Source: Leisingera thetidis
Lineage (GTDB): Bacteria > Pseudomonadota > Alphaproteobacteria > Rhodobacterales > Rhodobacteraceae
Direction of reading: 5' to 3'
Assembly (NCBI RefSeq): GCF_025857195.1
Contig: NZ_CP109787.1
Span: 437,501-501,500, forward strand
Length of the DNA stretch: 64,000 bases
The notes beneath the pieces were generated by a model, which saw nothing but the letters and a program-made list of their open reading frames with translations, ran no database searches and had not been told where the DNA came from. How positions within the stretch are numbered: the stretch's first letter is position 1; the number at the start of each line of letters is the position of its first letter. Below are positions 8,843-18,205 of the stretch, piece by piece. A program made the translations under genes and the position numbers.

Positions 8843-9127
8843 ATGATCCGCTCTGAGTTGATTCAGAAGATTGCAGATGAAAACCCGCACCTGTATCAGC
8901 GGGATGTGGAGAGGATCGTGAACACGGTGTTCGAGGAAGTGACCGATGCGATGGCCCGCGGCGACCGGGTGGAGCTGCGCGGCTTCGGCGCCTTTTCGGT
9001 CAAGAAGCGGGACTCGCGGGTCGGCCGCAACCCCCGCACCGGCGAGACGGTCCACGTCGATGAAAAACACGTGCCGTTCTTCAAGACTGGCAAGCTCTTG
9101 AGGGACCGCCTGAACGGGAAAGCCTGA
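8843..9127 (+). CDS. ihfB: Integration host factor subunit beta
   Basis: A 94-residue DNABII (HU/IHF) protein. The family's DNA-binding arm is visible as [10 protein letters not shown], with the IHF-type core [11 protein letters not shown] before it and the C-terminal [15 protein letters not shown]. It forms a heterodimer with IhfA and bends DNA sharply at specific sites. The ATG at 8843 follows a strong GGGAGGAAAAAG ribosome binding site. A TATACT element at 8789-8794 may be its -10 box. The gene overlaps the next by the TGATG arrangement, implying coupled translation. Confidence 0.96.
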   Translation: MIRSELIQKIADENPHLYQRDVERIVNTVFEEVTDAMARGDRVELRGFGAFSVKKRDSRVGRNPRTGETVHVDEKHVPFFKTGKLLRDRLNGKA

Positions 9128-9477
9128 TGCGTTACATTCGCTACGCGGTTCTTGCGGCTCTGGCCATCGTGCTGGTGTCGGTGTGCCTGGCCAACAGCGC
9201 CTTTGTCGAGCTGAAACTGATGCCCGAGGCGCTGGGTGAGCTGTTCGGCTTCAACCACAGCATCGCGCTGCCGCTGTTTGCGGTGGTGCTGGGCGGGGTT
9301 GGCGCCGGCCTGGTGATCGGCTTCCTGTGGGAATGGCTGCGCGAGCACAAGCACCGCAGCGAAGCCGCCCAAAAGGCGCGCGAGGCCCGCAGGCTGAACC
9401 GCGAAGTGGCGCGGCTGAAGAAACAGAAGAACGAAGGCAGGGACGAGGTTCTGGCGCTTCTGGACGATGCAGGCTGA
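9127..9477 (+). CDS. LapA-domain inner membrane protein (DUF1049)
   Basis: A 116-residue membrane protein with two predicted transmembrane segments (residues about 4-22 and 39-63, the latter reading [21 protein letters not shown] in two parts) and a basic, coiled-coil-like cytoplasmic tail rich in Arg, Lys and Glu. This matches the lipopolysaccharide assembly protein A (DUF1049) family, linked in E. coli to LPS assembly control. Its start overlaps the ihfB stop, so it is cotranslated with ihfB; the order ihfB-lapA-trpF is common in Rhodobacteraceae. Confidence 0.83.
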   Translation: MRYIRYAVLAALAIVLVSVCLANSAFVELKLMPEALGELFGFNHSIALPLFAVVLGGVGAGLVIGFLWEWLREHKHRSEAAQKAREARRLNREVARLKKQKNEGRDEVLALLDDAG

Positions 9478-9484
9478 CGCCGCC

Positions 9485-10138
9485 ATGACGGATATCCGCG
9501 TCAAGATCTGCGGGCTGTCGGCGCCGCGGGATGTCGCGGCCGCGGCTGCGGCGGGGGCGGCCTACGCGGGCTTTGTCTTCTTCCCGAAATCGCCGCGCAA
9601 CGTGGGCCTGGACCAGGCCGCGGCGCTGGCCATCGCGGCGCCCGCCGGCCTGTGCAAGGTGGCGCTCACCGTGAACGCCACCGACGCGGATCTGGATGCC
9701 ATCACCGCCGCCGTGCCGCTCGACATGCTGCAGCTGCACGGCAGGGAGACCCCGGAGCGGGTGGCAGAGGTGCGCGCCCGCTACGGCCTGCCGGTGATGA
9801 AGGCAGTGGGCATCGCCGATGCCGCCGACCTGCCGCAGATCGCCCTGTTTGAACAGGCGGCCGACCAACTGCTGATCGACGCCAAGCCGCCCAAGGAGGC
9901 AGAGCTGCCCGGCGGCAACGGCCTCGCCTTCGACTGGCGGCTGCTGGCCGGGCGCAAATACTGGCAGAAACCCTGGATGCTGGCGGGCGGCCTGACGCCT
10001 GAGAACGTGGCGGACGCCATCCGCATGACCGGCGCCCGCCAGGTCGACGTCTCTTCCGGCGTCGAAAGCGCGCCGGGAGAGAAGGATGCGGGTCTGATCG
10101 AAGCCTTCACCACGGCCGCCCAGTCGGCCCGCGGCTGA
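9485..10138 (+). CDS. trpF: Phosphoribosylanthranilate isomerase
   Basis: A TIM-barrel enzyme of 217 residues that converts N-(5-phosphoribosyl)anthranilate to the carboxyphenylamino-deoxyribulose phosphate in tryptophan synthesis. The catalytic Cys is in VKICGLSA near the N-terminus and the catalytic Asp in LLIDAKPPK; the phosphate-binding loop is [12 protein letters not shown] prefer the ATG at 9485, which gives the family-typical [10 protein letters not shown] start, over one six codons upstream. The gene is probably cotranscribed from ihfB through lapA. Confidence 0.96.
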   Translation: MTDIRVKICGLSAPRDVAAAAAAGAAYAGFVFFPKSPRNVGLDQAAALAIAAPAGLCKVALTVNATDADLDAITAAVPLDMLQLHGRETPERVAEVRARYGLPVMKAVGIADAADLPQIALFEQAADQLLIDAKPPKEAELPGGNGLAFDWRLLAGRKYWQKPWMLAGGLTPENVADAIRMTGARQVDVSSGVESAPGEKDAGLIEAFTTAAQSARG

Positions 10139-10187
10139 CGGCCCGCACCGCCGCGGCCTTCCGCGCATGACGCAGAGGGCAGAATTT

Positions 10188-10244
10188 GAGTATTTGGACA
10201 AAGAAGAAGCGCCCACCTGTGTCTTCTTCTTTGCATAAATACTC
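10188..10244. repeat. Interrupted palindromic repeat downstream of trpF
   Basis: A two-part inverted repeat: GAGTATTT (10188-10195) pairs with AAATACTC (10237-10244), and inside it AAAGAAGAAG (10200-10209) pairs with CTTCTTCTTT (10223-10232). The arms can form a long cruciform or RNA hairpin. It lacks a following T-run, so it is not a standard terminator; a dispersed intergenic repeat is more likely. Confidence 0.65.
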
Positions 10245-10643
10245 ACTGCGCAACCGCAGTCCCGGGGCGCACCGGCCAGGGTGTTGCGCCCCCTGCGCGC
10301 GCTGGCCTCACCTGATCTTAAGCGGCTTTTGCGATGCTCCTTCCCGATCGCGGTCACCGCCGGGCCTGACACCCCCGGCAACCAGGAACAGGGCCCCAGT
10401 CCTTGGGGACGTGCAGAGACAACGTTCAGCACCCGGGCGGATACGCCCGCCCGCCTCCGCCTTTTGGCGGCGCCGCCATCCTTATTCTCCTGATCTTCAG
10501 GACAGGCAGCACAGCACAGTTCAGGCAGGCAGGACCGGCAGGGCAGGGCCCCGGCCGGCCCGAGCGGCCTGCACGAAGCCCTCTTTACCAAGGCAGCGCC
10601 GCGCTATAGTCATTGCGGGCGCTGCGAGAGAGAGGGAACACCC
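10245..10643. other. Non-coding gap before trpB, with candidate promoter
   Basis: No credible gene is seen in this stretch between the palindrome and trpB. Near its right end TATAGT (10605-10610) is a good -10 element, with only a weak -35 candidate (TCTTTA, 10582-10587, 17-bp spacer), suggesting trpB has its own promoter about 30 bp before its start. Several GC-rich stems are possible in the middle of the gap, but none forms a recognisable Trp-codon leader peptide. Confidence 0.5.
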
Positions 10644-11903
10644 ATGGCCGACGATCTTTTCAACAGCTTCATGAACGGTCCGGATGAAAACGGCCGCTTC
10701 GGCATCTTTGGCGGGCGGTTTGTCTCGGAAACCCTGATGCCGCTGATCCTGAGCCTGGAAGAGGAATACAACCGCGCCAAGGACGACCCTTCCTTCTGGG
10801 CCGAGATGGAGGATCTGTGGAAGCATTATGTGGGCCGTCCCAGCCCGCTGTACCATGCCGAACGCCTCAGCGCCGAATTGGGCGGCGCCAAGATCTACAT
10901 GAAGCGCGACGAGCTGAACCACACCGGCGCGCATAAGGTGAACAACGTGCTGGGCCAGATCCTGCTGGCGCGGCGCATGGGCAAGACCCGGATCATCGCC
11001 GAAACCGGCGCCGGCCAGCACGGCGTCGCCACCGCCACCGTCTGCGCCAAGTTCGGCCTGAAATGCGTGGTCTACATGGGCGCGCATGACGTCCGCCGCC
11101 AGGCCCCGAACGTGTTCCGCATGCGGCTTCTGGGCGCCGAGGTCATTCCCGTCACCTCCGGCCGCGGCACCCTGAAGGACGCGATGAACGACGCGCTGCG
11201 CGACTGGGTGACCAACGTGCGCGACACCTTCTACTGCATCGGCACCGCCGCGGGGCCGCATCCCTATCCGGCGATGGTGCGCGACTTCCAGTCGATCATC
11301 GGCAAGGAAGTCCGCTGGCAGTTGGCCGAGCAGGAGGGCGAAGGCCGCCTGCCGGACACCGTGATTGCCGCGATCGGCGGCGGCTCCAATGCCATCGGCC
11401 TGTTTTACCCGTTCCTGGACGATCCATCGGTGAACATCATCGGCGTCGAGGCCGGGGGCAAGGGCGTCGACGACCGGATGCAGCATTGCGCCTCCCTCAC
11501 CGGCGGTCGCCCCGGCGTGCTGCACGGCAACCGCACCTACCTGCTGCAGGACGAGGACGGCCAGATCCAGGAGGGCTTCTCGATCTCCGCCGGGCTGGAT
11601 TACCCGGGCATCGGGCCGGAGCATTCCTGGCTGCATGAATCGGGGCGCGCCGAATATGTCTCAATCACCGACAAGGAGGCGCTGGAAGCCTTCCAGGTCA
11701 GCTGCCGCACCGAGGGCATCATCCCGGCGCTGGAACCTTCCCACGCGCTGGCCCATGTGATGAAGATCGCGCCCAAGCTGCCCTCGGACCACATCATCGT
11801 GATGAACATGTGCGGCCGCGGCGACAAGGACGTGTTCACCGTCGCCAAGCACCTGGGCTTTGACATGTCCGACACCGAGGAAGGCCGCACCTTCGAGGAG
11901 TGA
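10644..11903 (+). CDS. trpB: Tryptophan synthase beta chain
   Basis: The PLP enzyme (419 residues) that condenses indole with serine to give tryptophan, working as an alpha2-beta2 complex with TrpA, which is encoded about 11 kb downstream. The PLP-binding Lys is residue 98 in HTGAHKVNN; the Glu region reads [14 protein letters not shown], and the phosphate-binding glycine-rich loop is GGGSNAIG. Length and N-terminal extension are normal for the TrpB1 class. The ATG follows a purine-rich GAGAGAGAGGGA. Confidence 0.98.
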   Translation: MADDLFNSFMNGPDENGRFGIFGGRFVSETLMPLILSLEEEYNRAKDDPSFWAEMEDLWKHYVGRPSPLYHAERLSAELGGAKIYMKRDELNHTGAHKVNNVLGQILLARRMGKTRIIAETGAGQHGVATATVCAKFGLKCVVYMGAHDVRRQAPNVFRMRLLGAEVIPVTSGRGTLKDAMNDALRDWVTNVRDTFYCIGTAAGPHPYPAMVRDFQSIIGKEVRWQLAEQEGEGRLPDTVIAAIGGGSNAIGLFYPFLDDPSVNIIGVEAGGKGVDDRMQHCASLTGGRPGVLHGNRTYLLQDEDGQIQEGFSISAGLDYPGIGPEHSWLHESGRAEYVSITDKEALEAFQVSCRTEGIIPALEPSHALAHVMKIAPKLPSDHIIVMNMCGRGDKDVFTVAKHLGFDMSDTEEGRTFEE

Positions 11904-12518
11904 GACCGGACAGCCCGGGAAAAAAATACAGGCGCTCTGCGGGGCCAGCCCTTTGCAGTAAGTGATGCGGCCCAAGGCATAGAGCCGTTCAGGACAACAC
12001 GATGACGAACAGCCAGTTCCCGAAGAAATCTTCGGGAGCTGGCTGTGATTGATGTCGACTTGGCGGACAATCCCGCCTTTCGCTGCGCCTGCTTGGATTT
12101 CGCTGCGTCTGCGCGGGCGCCGGGAGGTCGGGCGGGGAAGCTGTCTTTCTCCGCAAATGCGAAGACGCCTTTCGTTTGCGATCAAAGCGGACTTTCAAAT
12201 CTCAGACCTTCGTCGGCATTATCGCTCCCTCAGGTAGAGGGATCTGGTGAAAGTAGGCAAGCTGGTTGTTCCAAAACTCATGGGGACGGATTGTTCCACT
12301 GTGGCGGTTGTGCCTGGACCAGACGCAATTTCGAGATGTGTGATTGGCGGAATAGCCATTGATCGAATGGCGTAAGCTGCCTTTCCACCGGCTGGGTGGT
12401 TCCTTTTGAAGGGTTGGTTGCGGTAGAGGCGCGAAAGTAGCAACATCAGGAAACGGTAAATTCCGGTTCGCTTTGATGCTTCTTAAGAGAAAGGCGGAGA
12501 ACTCCCCGCCTTTCAAAT
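11904..12518. other. Long non-coding stretch at the left edge of the putative island
   Basis: I see no convincing gene in these 615 bp. A 106-codon frame on the minus strand (12202-12522) overlaps the ureohydrolase end, has no recognisable domain and lacks a good ribosome binding site, so I do not call it. Base composition drops compared with the trp genes. The stretch contains the hairpin described at 12011-12044 and may be decayed insertion-element or gene debris. Confidence 0.5.
12011..12044. repeat. Long inverted repeat (15-bp arms) downstream of trpB
   Basis: Arms at 12011-12025 and 12030-12044 are complementary over 15 bp with one mismatch and a 4-base loop. No T-run follows on either strand. 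It marks the transition from the trp genes to the lower-GC region and could be a terminator without a U-tract or the remnant end of a mobile element. Confidence 0.6.
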
Positions 12519-13460
12519 TCATTTCTGCGATGCCACGAGACAGGTCATTTCTAGAAGCAGCGTAGCTCCGGCCAATGCGGTGATTTCTGCATTGTCATAA
12601 GGCGGAGAGACCTCGACGACGTCGGCACCGATCAGGTTCACGCCGCCAAGCTTGCGGATCAGCGATATCGCCTGCCATGTGGTAAGCCCCCCGCACACCG
12701 GTGTGCCAGTGCCTGGCGCAAAGGCAGGGTCCAGCGCGTCAATGTCAAAGGTCAGGTATGCCGGGCGGCCGCCGACGGCCTCTTTGATCCTTGCCACGGT
12801 TGTTTCAACGCCCTGCTCATGCACAAACTCGGCGGTCAGCGTGTTGAAGCCGTGCGATTTGGCGTTGTATGTCCGCAGGCCCACTTGAATTGAATGCTCC
12901 GGGTCCACGATGCCGTCTTGTGCGGCGTGATAGAACATCGACCCATGGTCAAACCGCTTAGGCTGCTCTTCCCATGTGTCGGAATGAGCATCGATCTGGA
13001 TGAGGGAGACCGGCCCGTGCCGCTCGGCCTGTGCCCGCAAGATGGGGGCGGTGACGGAATGGTCCCCGCCCATCGTCAGCAGGAACGCATCTGATCCCAG
13101 AATACCCTTAGCTTCCTGGTAAACCGTTTCAGGGATGTCTACCGGGAAGCCTGGGTCAAACGTGCAATCGCCGTAATCAACCATCCGCAGCTTTTCAAAA
13201 GGATCAAAGTTCCAATGCCACGGCCCGCCGTCCCAGGCGACATTGGTCGACGCGGTGCGAATGCCGCGCGGTCCAAACCGGCAGCCGGGCCGGTTAGTAA
13301 CGCTCAGATCGTAGGGCACCCCCCAGACGACGATGTCGGCCCCTTCGAGGTCACGCGAATATTGTCTGCGAAACAAGCTGTTTGCACCGCTATAGGTGGG
13401 CTCATATCCCATGCCGTACTGATGATGTCCTACAAAGGCGCGGTCGGTTGCATCTACCAT
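12519..13460 (-). CDS. Agmatinase / ureohydrolase family protein
   Basis: A 313-residue binuclear manganese hydrolase of the arginase-agmatinase superfamily. The metal ligands are in GGDHSV, the DAHSD motif and FDIDALDPAFAPGTGTP. These enzymes hydrolyse a guanidino group to urea; agmatine is the usual annotation, but guanidinobutyrate and related substrates belong to the same family and cannot be separated by eye. I placed the start at the ATG at 13460, after GGGAGA, rather than at an upstream in-frame ATG. It is the last gene on the minus strand in the putative island and has no polyamine genes beside it. Confidence 0.9.
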   Translation of the reverse strand: MVDATDRAFVGHHQYGMGYEPTYSGANSLFRRQYSRDLEGADIVVWGVPYDLSVTNRPGCRFGPRGIRTASTNVAWDGGPWHWNFDPFEKLRMVDYGDCTFDPGFPVDIPETVYQEAKGILGSDAFLLTMGGDHSVTAPILRAQAERHGPVSLIQIDAHSDTWEEQPKRFDHGSMFYHAAQDGIVDPEHSIQVGLRTYNAKSHGFNTLTAEFVHEQGVETTVARIKEAVGGRPAYLTFDIDALDPAFAPGTGTPVCGGLTTWQAISLIRKLGGVNLIGADVVEVSPPYDNAEITALAGATLLLEMTCLVASQK

Positions 13461-13748
13461 GATTTCGTCTCCCAAATCAGAAGGCGACAGCGTTGAAGAA
13501 TGATTTCCAAGCGTATCGGGTAGTCCGTTGCGGTTCAAAAATGCGCATCATGCGTGAGCTGGCGCAAATCGAAAGAATGAAACCCTTGATCAGGTAAGGC
13601 CTAATCGCAAGTCGCTGCCTTGCTGCCCGAACTGGCAGTCTTTCATGCCATGTTACTTGGGTGCAGGCTGCGCTGGAACGGGGCCAATGCCCCGTTCCCT
13701 GTTTTTGCGGAAAGACCCTCTCGCCGTTTGGCGGGCCCTTGCGCTCAA
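13461..13748. other. Non-coding gap upstream of the ureohydrolase
   Basis: About 290 bp without a supported gene. It should hold the ureohydrolase promoter, but I could not pick a convincing -35/-10 pair. Short plus-strand frames running through it do not resemble known proteins. Confidence 0.4.
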
Positions 13749-14384
13749 TCAGTTTGCCTCAAGCGGCTGGTCGGGCAACTTCGGTGTTCCGCCGGATTTC
13801 TCGATCCAGGGGTTGCTGCCAACGAGCTTGGAACCTGCGATGTTGTCAGCATCGAAGTGTATCGTAAACTGCTCCGAACCATGCGCCTAAGCGACAATCA
13901 GGCTGGCCTCCGAATCCAAGAAACCGCCATGCGGTTGCAATCCGGGGTAGCTGAGACGCCATGCGTCATCGTCCAGGCTGACATAGCCCAGTGTCAGCTT
14001 GCCCACCACATCTCCGGGCAGCTCGACGAACCAGGTCCAGGGGCCGCCGGAAACGATGGTCATGACCTCGTCGATACCCACACCCTCGTCGGTGTGGTTA
14101 ATGTGAAGCGGACCAAGTTTGCTCTGCACCCAAACCCGGGTTCCCGTATCCATCGCCTTCATGTCATAGAGTTTGGGGTAAGGCGCGCCATCCGGCTCGG
14201 AAGTCATCAGCGAACCGCCGTTTTCGACGACAGGCTCACGGCCCGCGGCTTTGATTTCCGCCAGCAGGTCATCCCGGGTCAACTCGAAATGCGATATTAT
14301 CCGGGCAGCCTCTTCCTCGGTGACCGCGCGGCTTTGCGATGCCTCCAGCAACGGCAGCGCGTCTTTCGGAAGCGGAACGGCAGG
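13749..14384 (-). pseudogene. Broken conserved-looking gene with in-frame amber stop and no normal start
   Basis: The minus-strand frame 14384-13890 encodes a soluble-protein-like sequence (for example GGPWTWFVELPGD, LTLGYVSLDDDAWRLSYPG). It is interrupted by TAG at 13887-13889, after which the same frame continues for 45 codons of similarly protein-like sequence (FTIHFDADNIAGSKLVGSN) to a TGA at 13749-13751. At the 5' end the frame is closed by a TGA at 14385-14387 and offers only a TTG at 14351 with no ribosome binding site. Two lesions suggest a decaying gene. I do not recognise the family. Amber readthrough is possible but less likely. Confidence 0.55.
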
Positions 14385-14396
14385 TCAGGGCCGGAG

Positions 14397-15833
14397 TCAC
14401 GAATCGACCAAGCGCCAAAACCCATGTTTTCGACCGTGTTCCTTCCTGAGCATCTCGAGGAACTGCGCGTGGGAGGGGTGGTCACCATAATCCGTGATGG
14501 TCGCATCGCAGGACCGGCATTCAGTCAGATGGCGCGCCGCGTGGCGGTAGCGCGTGGATTTTCCGCCGGTTAGCGTGTCCAGCACCATGGCACGGCGCAT
14601 CAGTGTGGCGGCGAGCGGGTGCTGGGCCTCAAGAGCGTCTGCCGCGCTCGTGAGGGTGTGATAGGAATCCCCGTTCAGTTCCTCGGCCCGAGCAACCGCG
14701 ATCCGCGCCGCGCGGCCGAGAGATGGCCAGTTCACCAGGAAACTGATCCCCGCACCCAGATGCGGATAGGCCTCGGCAAAGTCCAGGGCAGCCTCTTCTG
14801 CCTCGATGTCGTCGAAATCGGGAAGCAATTTCAGATACTTTCGAAGGCAGGACGCGCTGAGGGTCTGCTCGAAGGTCCTCCGCAGATGCGCCGTCAACTC
14901 CTCCGTCTTGCCCTGTTTTTCGAGGCATTCTTCATAGACCGCGTCGAGATCGTAACGGAACATCCGGATTGACTTACCATCCTCGGCGGTGCGGGCACGG
15001 GTGACGATGTCGAACGCCTCGTCAACGCGCCCCGCATCCAGCAATCTGCGCGCGACGTCGGGGGCGATGGTGCCGTAGGTCAGCTGTTCTTCGGAATAGC
15101 GTGCCATGTAGGCATCGACATCCCCCTGGGCGTCCGCCACATCCGCAAGGATGATCGACCGCGTCGCCTGCTTGTTGCGCCGCACGCTGTCTTCGGCAGA
15201 AGACATGAGGCCGTAGCCCCGGTATTGCACGAGTTCCTGCTCGGTCGGCGGGGCGTCCGCCCATACTTGCGTGATCTGCTTGAGATGCTCGAGCCCCTCC
15301 TGCCCCAGCGCCTCCGCCGTCGCGGGGATGATCCCGTCGAACTCGCCGTAGCCCGCATCGGCAACAGCGTCGAGAACGCGCTCCGCCAGGGCGGTGCGGT
15401 CCTGGGAAGCAGTGGGCGATAGTTTCGCGATCAGGTCCACCGCCTCACTCATAACGCCGCCAATCGCGCCGTTGCTGTCATCCGTGCGCTCGTGGACCGA
15501 GGGGGCCAGGTGCAGGAACGACCAGAGCAGTTCGAACGCTTCGTTCGGGTCATGGGGGGCGATGGTGTTTTCGATCATTGCCAAGAGCCCCTCCAGATCC
15601 TTGACCAGCGCTTTTTGCTTGCGCCAATCGACGAAGCTGGTCGCGCGGCGCAGAGAGGCGAAGCGTTTGCGGAGATCGGCAGCAACTTCCTTAGGACCTT
15701 GGGCCGCACTGAGCTCCATTCTCGCGCGGCGCTGTAAAGCGGCGCTTCCCTGGACAAGATCCATGACCAGTGCGGCGAGCTTCTCCGCGCCCAGCTTTTC
15801 AAGGTTGGCTTGGTTCAGGGTTTTCTTGGACAT
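14397..15833 (-). CDS. DUF6880 family protein
   Basis: A 478-residue, mostly alpha-helical protein. Helical repeat-like stretches run through the middle (AERVLDAVADAGYGEFDG, AYMARYSEEQLTYG, LRRTFEQTLSASCLRKYL), and the C-terminus has the family's RHAARHLTECRSCDATI segment with two Cys. I assign it to the uncharacterised DUF6880 family from overall pattern; the function is unknown. The ATG at 15833 is used because upstream frame sequence is not protein-like; a GGAG lies 14 bases before it. It stands beside the broken gene and an MFS pump inside the putative island. Confidence 0.7.
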   Translation of the reverse strand: MSKKTLNQANLEKLGAEKLAALVMDLVQGSAALQRRARMELSAAQGPKEVAADLRKRFASLRRATSFVDWRKQKALVKDLEGLLAMIENTIAPHDPNEAFELLWSFLHLAPSVHERTDDSNGAIGGVMSEAVDLIAKLSPTASQDRTALAERVLDAVADAGYGEFDGIIPATAEALGQEGLEHLKQITQVWADAPPTEQELVQYRGYGLMSSAEDSVRRNKQATRSIILADVADAQGDVDAYMARYSEEQLTYGTIAPDVARRLLDAGRVDEAFDIVTRARTAEDGKSIRMFRYDLDAVYEECLEKQGKTEELTAHLRRTFEQTLSASCLRKYLKLLPDFDDIEAEEAALDFAEAYPHLGAGISFLVNWPSLGRAARIAVARAEELNGDSYHTLTSAADALEAQHPLAATLMRRAMVLDTLTGGKSTRYRHAARHLTECRSCDATITDYGDHPSHAQFLEMLRKEHGRKHGFWRLVDS

Positions 15834-16131
15834 GGTGAGGCGCCGGGCTCCTTTGCAATGAATGCCGCGGACAATGTCGTACAGGTCTTGCTGCGGCAAG
15901 CACCAAAGGCCGCTTCCAGGAAGCTGCCCGAAACTATCGAACGACAGGTCTGTGCCGCAAAGCTCGTTACTATTCAGCAGATTGCAACGGAAGCAGCCCC
16001 GTATTCGAAGGCGGGTCAGAGCTGATGCAGGCGCATACGTCAGAATGTTGTTCGCTGCCTGCCGTGTCCGGTGTCCCGCTATGGCGCCTCTTTCGGCTTG
16101 CTTTGCCTCAGCGGCCGACCGATAGGGCTGT
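15834..16131. other. Divergent intergenic region between DUF6880 gene and MFS transporter
   Basis: Nearly 300 bp with no supported gene. It must hold the promoters for both flanking genes, but no strong -35/-10 pair stands out. No TetR-type regulator gene accompanies the Tet-like pump. Confidence 0.4.
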
Positions 16132-17337
16132 ATGTTCAAGAACCGGGCCATCGTCTTTATTCTGATTACGCTGATGATCGACGCTATCGGCATTGGTATC
16201 GTTTTCCCAATCATGCCGGACCTGATGGAGCGCGTGGGTGCAGCGGACACCGGCAAAGGCGCGCTGTGGGGTGGGCTGCTGATGGCCGCCTATGCAGGCG
16301 CGCTGTTCCTATGCGGCCCCATTGTCGGCAGCATCTCCGATGCGGCTGGACGCAGGCCGGTCCTGATCGCCGCGCTTGCCATGCTGGCGCTTGATTATGT
16401 GATCATGGCCTTGGCGGACAGTTTCTGGCTGCTCTTGCTTGGCCGGACGCTCGCGGGCCTTGCCGGGGCGACCTACATCACCGCCACCGCCTATATTGCG
16501 GACATATCTTCACCGCGGGAAAGAGCCGCGAATTTCGGCCTCATCGGCGCCGCGTTCGGGATCGGTTTCGTGCTTGGTCCGGCCATCGGCGGTGTTGCGG
16601 CAGAAATCAGCATCGCGGCGCCGTTTTGGATCGCGGCGGTTCTGTCGGCCGGCAATGCCCTTTTCGGAGTTTTTGTGCTGCCTGAGAGCCTGGTGCCGGA
16701 GAAACGCCGCCCCTTTGGCAAGCGAGATCTCAACCCGTTTAAATCGATCTTCGATGCCTTCCGGCTGCCGGGGCTTGCAGTGCCGCTGCTGTGCATTTTG
16801 ATCTTCGAGTTTGCCAATATGGTCTACCCGACGCTTTGGGCTTTCTGGACCCGCGAAGTATTCGATTGGCCGACGCTTTACATCGGGCTTTCGCTTGCGG
16901 CCTACGGCGTGCTTCTGGCTTTGGTCCAGGGTGGGCTGATGCCAATCCTTATCAGATGGATCGGGGACTTCCGCACCTTGATGCTCGGCATGATATCGGC
17001 ACTGACCGGAATGATCGGTTTTGGCTTTACCGGGTCGGTTGCGGCTCTGGCCGTCTTTCTTATGCTCGCAGCGCTGTCTGATCTTGTGCCTGCCTTGCTG
17101 ACGGCCATGGCATCGAACCAGGTGGATGAAGATCGGCAAGGGGTGGTGCAGGGCGTTATCGCGTCGCTGTCATCCGTCGCGGCAATCCTGGCGCCCCTCG
17201 TGATGACCGGCCTGTTCAAGGCCTCTGTTGACGATCAAGGCTTTTACTTGCCGGGAGCTCCCTTCCTCTTCGCAGCGGTTTTAGTATTGGCAATGATGCC
17301 TCTCGTGGTGCGCTTGCGGGGGCATGCTTCGGTTTGA
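16132..17337 (+). CDS. Tet-type MFS efflux transporter
   Basis: A 401-residue, 12-transmembrane major facilitator drug:H+ antiporter of the TCR/Tet family. The first segment carries LTLMIDAIGIGIVFPIMP, which matches the Tet family's conserved Asp in helix 1, and the loop 2-3 motif A is GSISDAAGRRP. Motif C-like glycines appear in helix 5 (GFVLGPAIGG). It acts in the inner membrane. The usual divergent TetR repressor gene is absent, so regulation is unclear. The drug substrate cannot be predicted. Confidence 0.9.
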   Translation: MFKNRAIVFILITLMIDAIGIGIVFPIMPDLMERVGAADTGKGALWGGLLMAAYAGALFLCGPIVGSISDAAGRRPVLIAALAMLALDYVIMALADSFWLLLLGRTLAGLAGATYITATAYIADISSPRERAANFGLIGAAFGIGFVLGPAIGGVAAEISIAAPFWIAAVLSAGNALFGVFVLPESLVPEKRRPFGKRDLNPFKSIFDAFRLPGLAVPLLCILIFEFANMVYPTLWAFWTREVFDWPTLYIGLSLAAYGVLLALVQGGLMPILIRWIGDFRTLMLGMISALTGMIGFGFTGSVAALAVFLMLAALSDLVPALLTAMASNQVDEDRQGVVQGVIASLSSVAAILAPLVMTGLFKASVDDQGFYLPGAPFLFAAVLVLAMMPLVVRLRGHASV

Positions 17338-17826
17338 GCAACGATTATGTCAGAATGACTTTGCGCAGCGGGTTGTGGCAGGTAAGTCCTGATTGCAATC
17401 GCTCGCACCAAAGAAACGCTGCGCGATGCACAAATGACCGCTTCAGTGAACGCATTGCTGAGGAAAGCTTTTTGGCCGAATGGCAGCTCAGGGCCGTCTG
17501 TGAAAATGGCTGTTAGGGCCGATCTTGTCGGTGGATATCTACGCCGCGGCCCTGATGTTGCGTTGCATCCGAGGTCATAGGGCGGCGAACACCTGGCCGG
17601 AACGGGCCCTGCGAGGAGTGGCCCTCGGCCGGAAGTCGTAGTTTTGTGCTGGCTCCGAGCGCGACGGCGCCCGCGCGGCCTTCATGTATACCCCGATCTT
17701 CACGGCAAAACTGGATGATACTAACCTCAGGCATGGCTGTCTGATATCCTCGCCTGGCCGTGCCCCGAACGAGCACACCGCAGGCGCCGGATCTCCTCTC
17801 ACGGAACTGAAAGGCGCGAGACGAAG
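17338..17826. other. Gene-free stretch between the MFS gene and DUF6429 gene
   Basis: About 490 bp with only short, unrelated open frames on both strands. None has a ribosome binding site plus recognisable domain. Together with similar gaps nearby it indicates gene decay within the putative island. Confidence 0.45.
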
Positions 17827-18060
17827 CTACTCAGGCGGTCGCGTGAATAACCTCTGAAACAGGACTTCCGCTCGCCGCAGGCCCTCATCAGTTAGTATGA
17901 CAGACTTGGCGCGGTTAACCGGGTCGTGGATTAGGCCTTTCTGGTATAGCCGATCCGTCACAGACCAGTCGAAGCTTTTCCAGGCCCGGCGCTCCTCATG
18001 CAGCGTCAGCCAAAGCAGCGCTAGAACCGCATCGTCGACCTTGTCCTCGTCGATTTCCAT
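17827..18060 (-). CDS. DUF6429 family small protein
   Basis: A 77-residue acidic protein matching the DUF6429 pattern: N-terminal MEIDEDKVDDAVLALLWLTL, then a Trp-rich centre (RAWKSFDW) and the end ILTDEGLRRAEVLFQRLF. The family is small, widespread in proteobacteria and often found near mobile DNA; its function is not known. It resembles a winged-helix fold in spacing, which is only an impression. Confidence 0.75.
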   Translation of the reverse strand: MEIDEDKVDDAVLALLWLTLHEERRAWKSFDWSVTDRLYQKGLIHDPVNRAKSVILTDEGLRRAEVLFQRLFTRPPE

Positions 18061-18205
18061 GGTCCATCGAATACCACATTAGAAATCAGCAAGCACCGCG
18101 GTCTTCACCGAAAGCATACAAAAATAGCCTCATCAGCCACCAAGCAGCACCGAAGGAATGAAGTTGCCGAACGTGGACGAACCGAGGGCATGCCTCGCCA
18201 AAAGG

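Noticed and set aside
10139..10643. A tryptophan attenuator leader before trpB
   Set aside because: No short frame with consecutive Trp codons and no terminator/antiterminator pair was found.
12202..12522. A 106-codon minus-strand frame before the ureohydrolase end
   Set aside because: No domain, no ribosome binding site, and overlap with the ureohydrolase stop. I considered a transposase remnant but saw no DDE or HTH motif.
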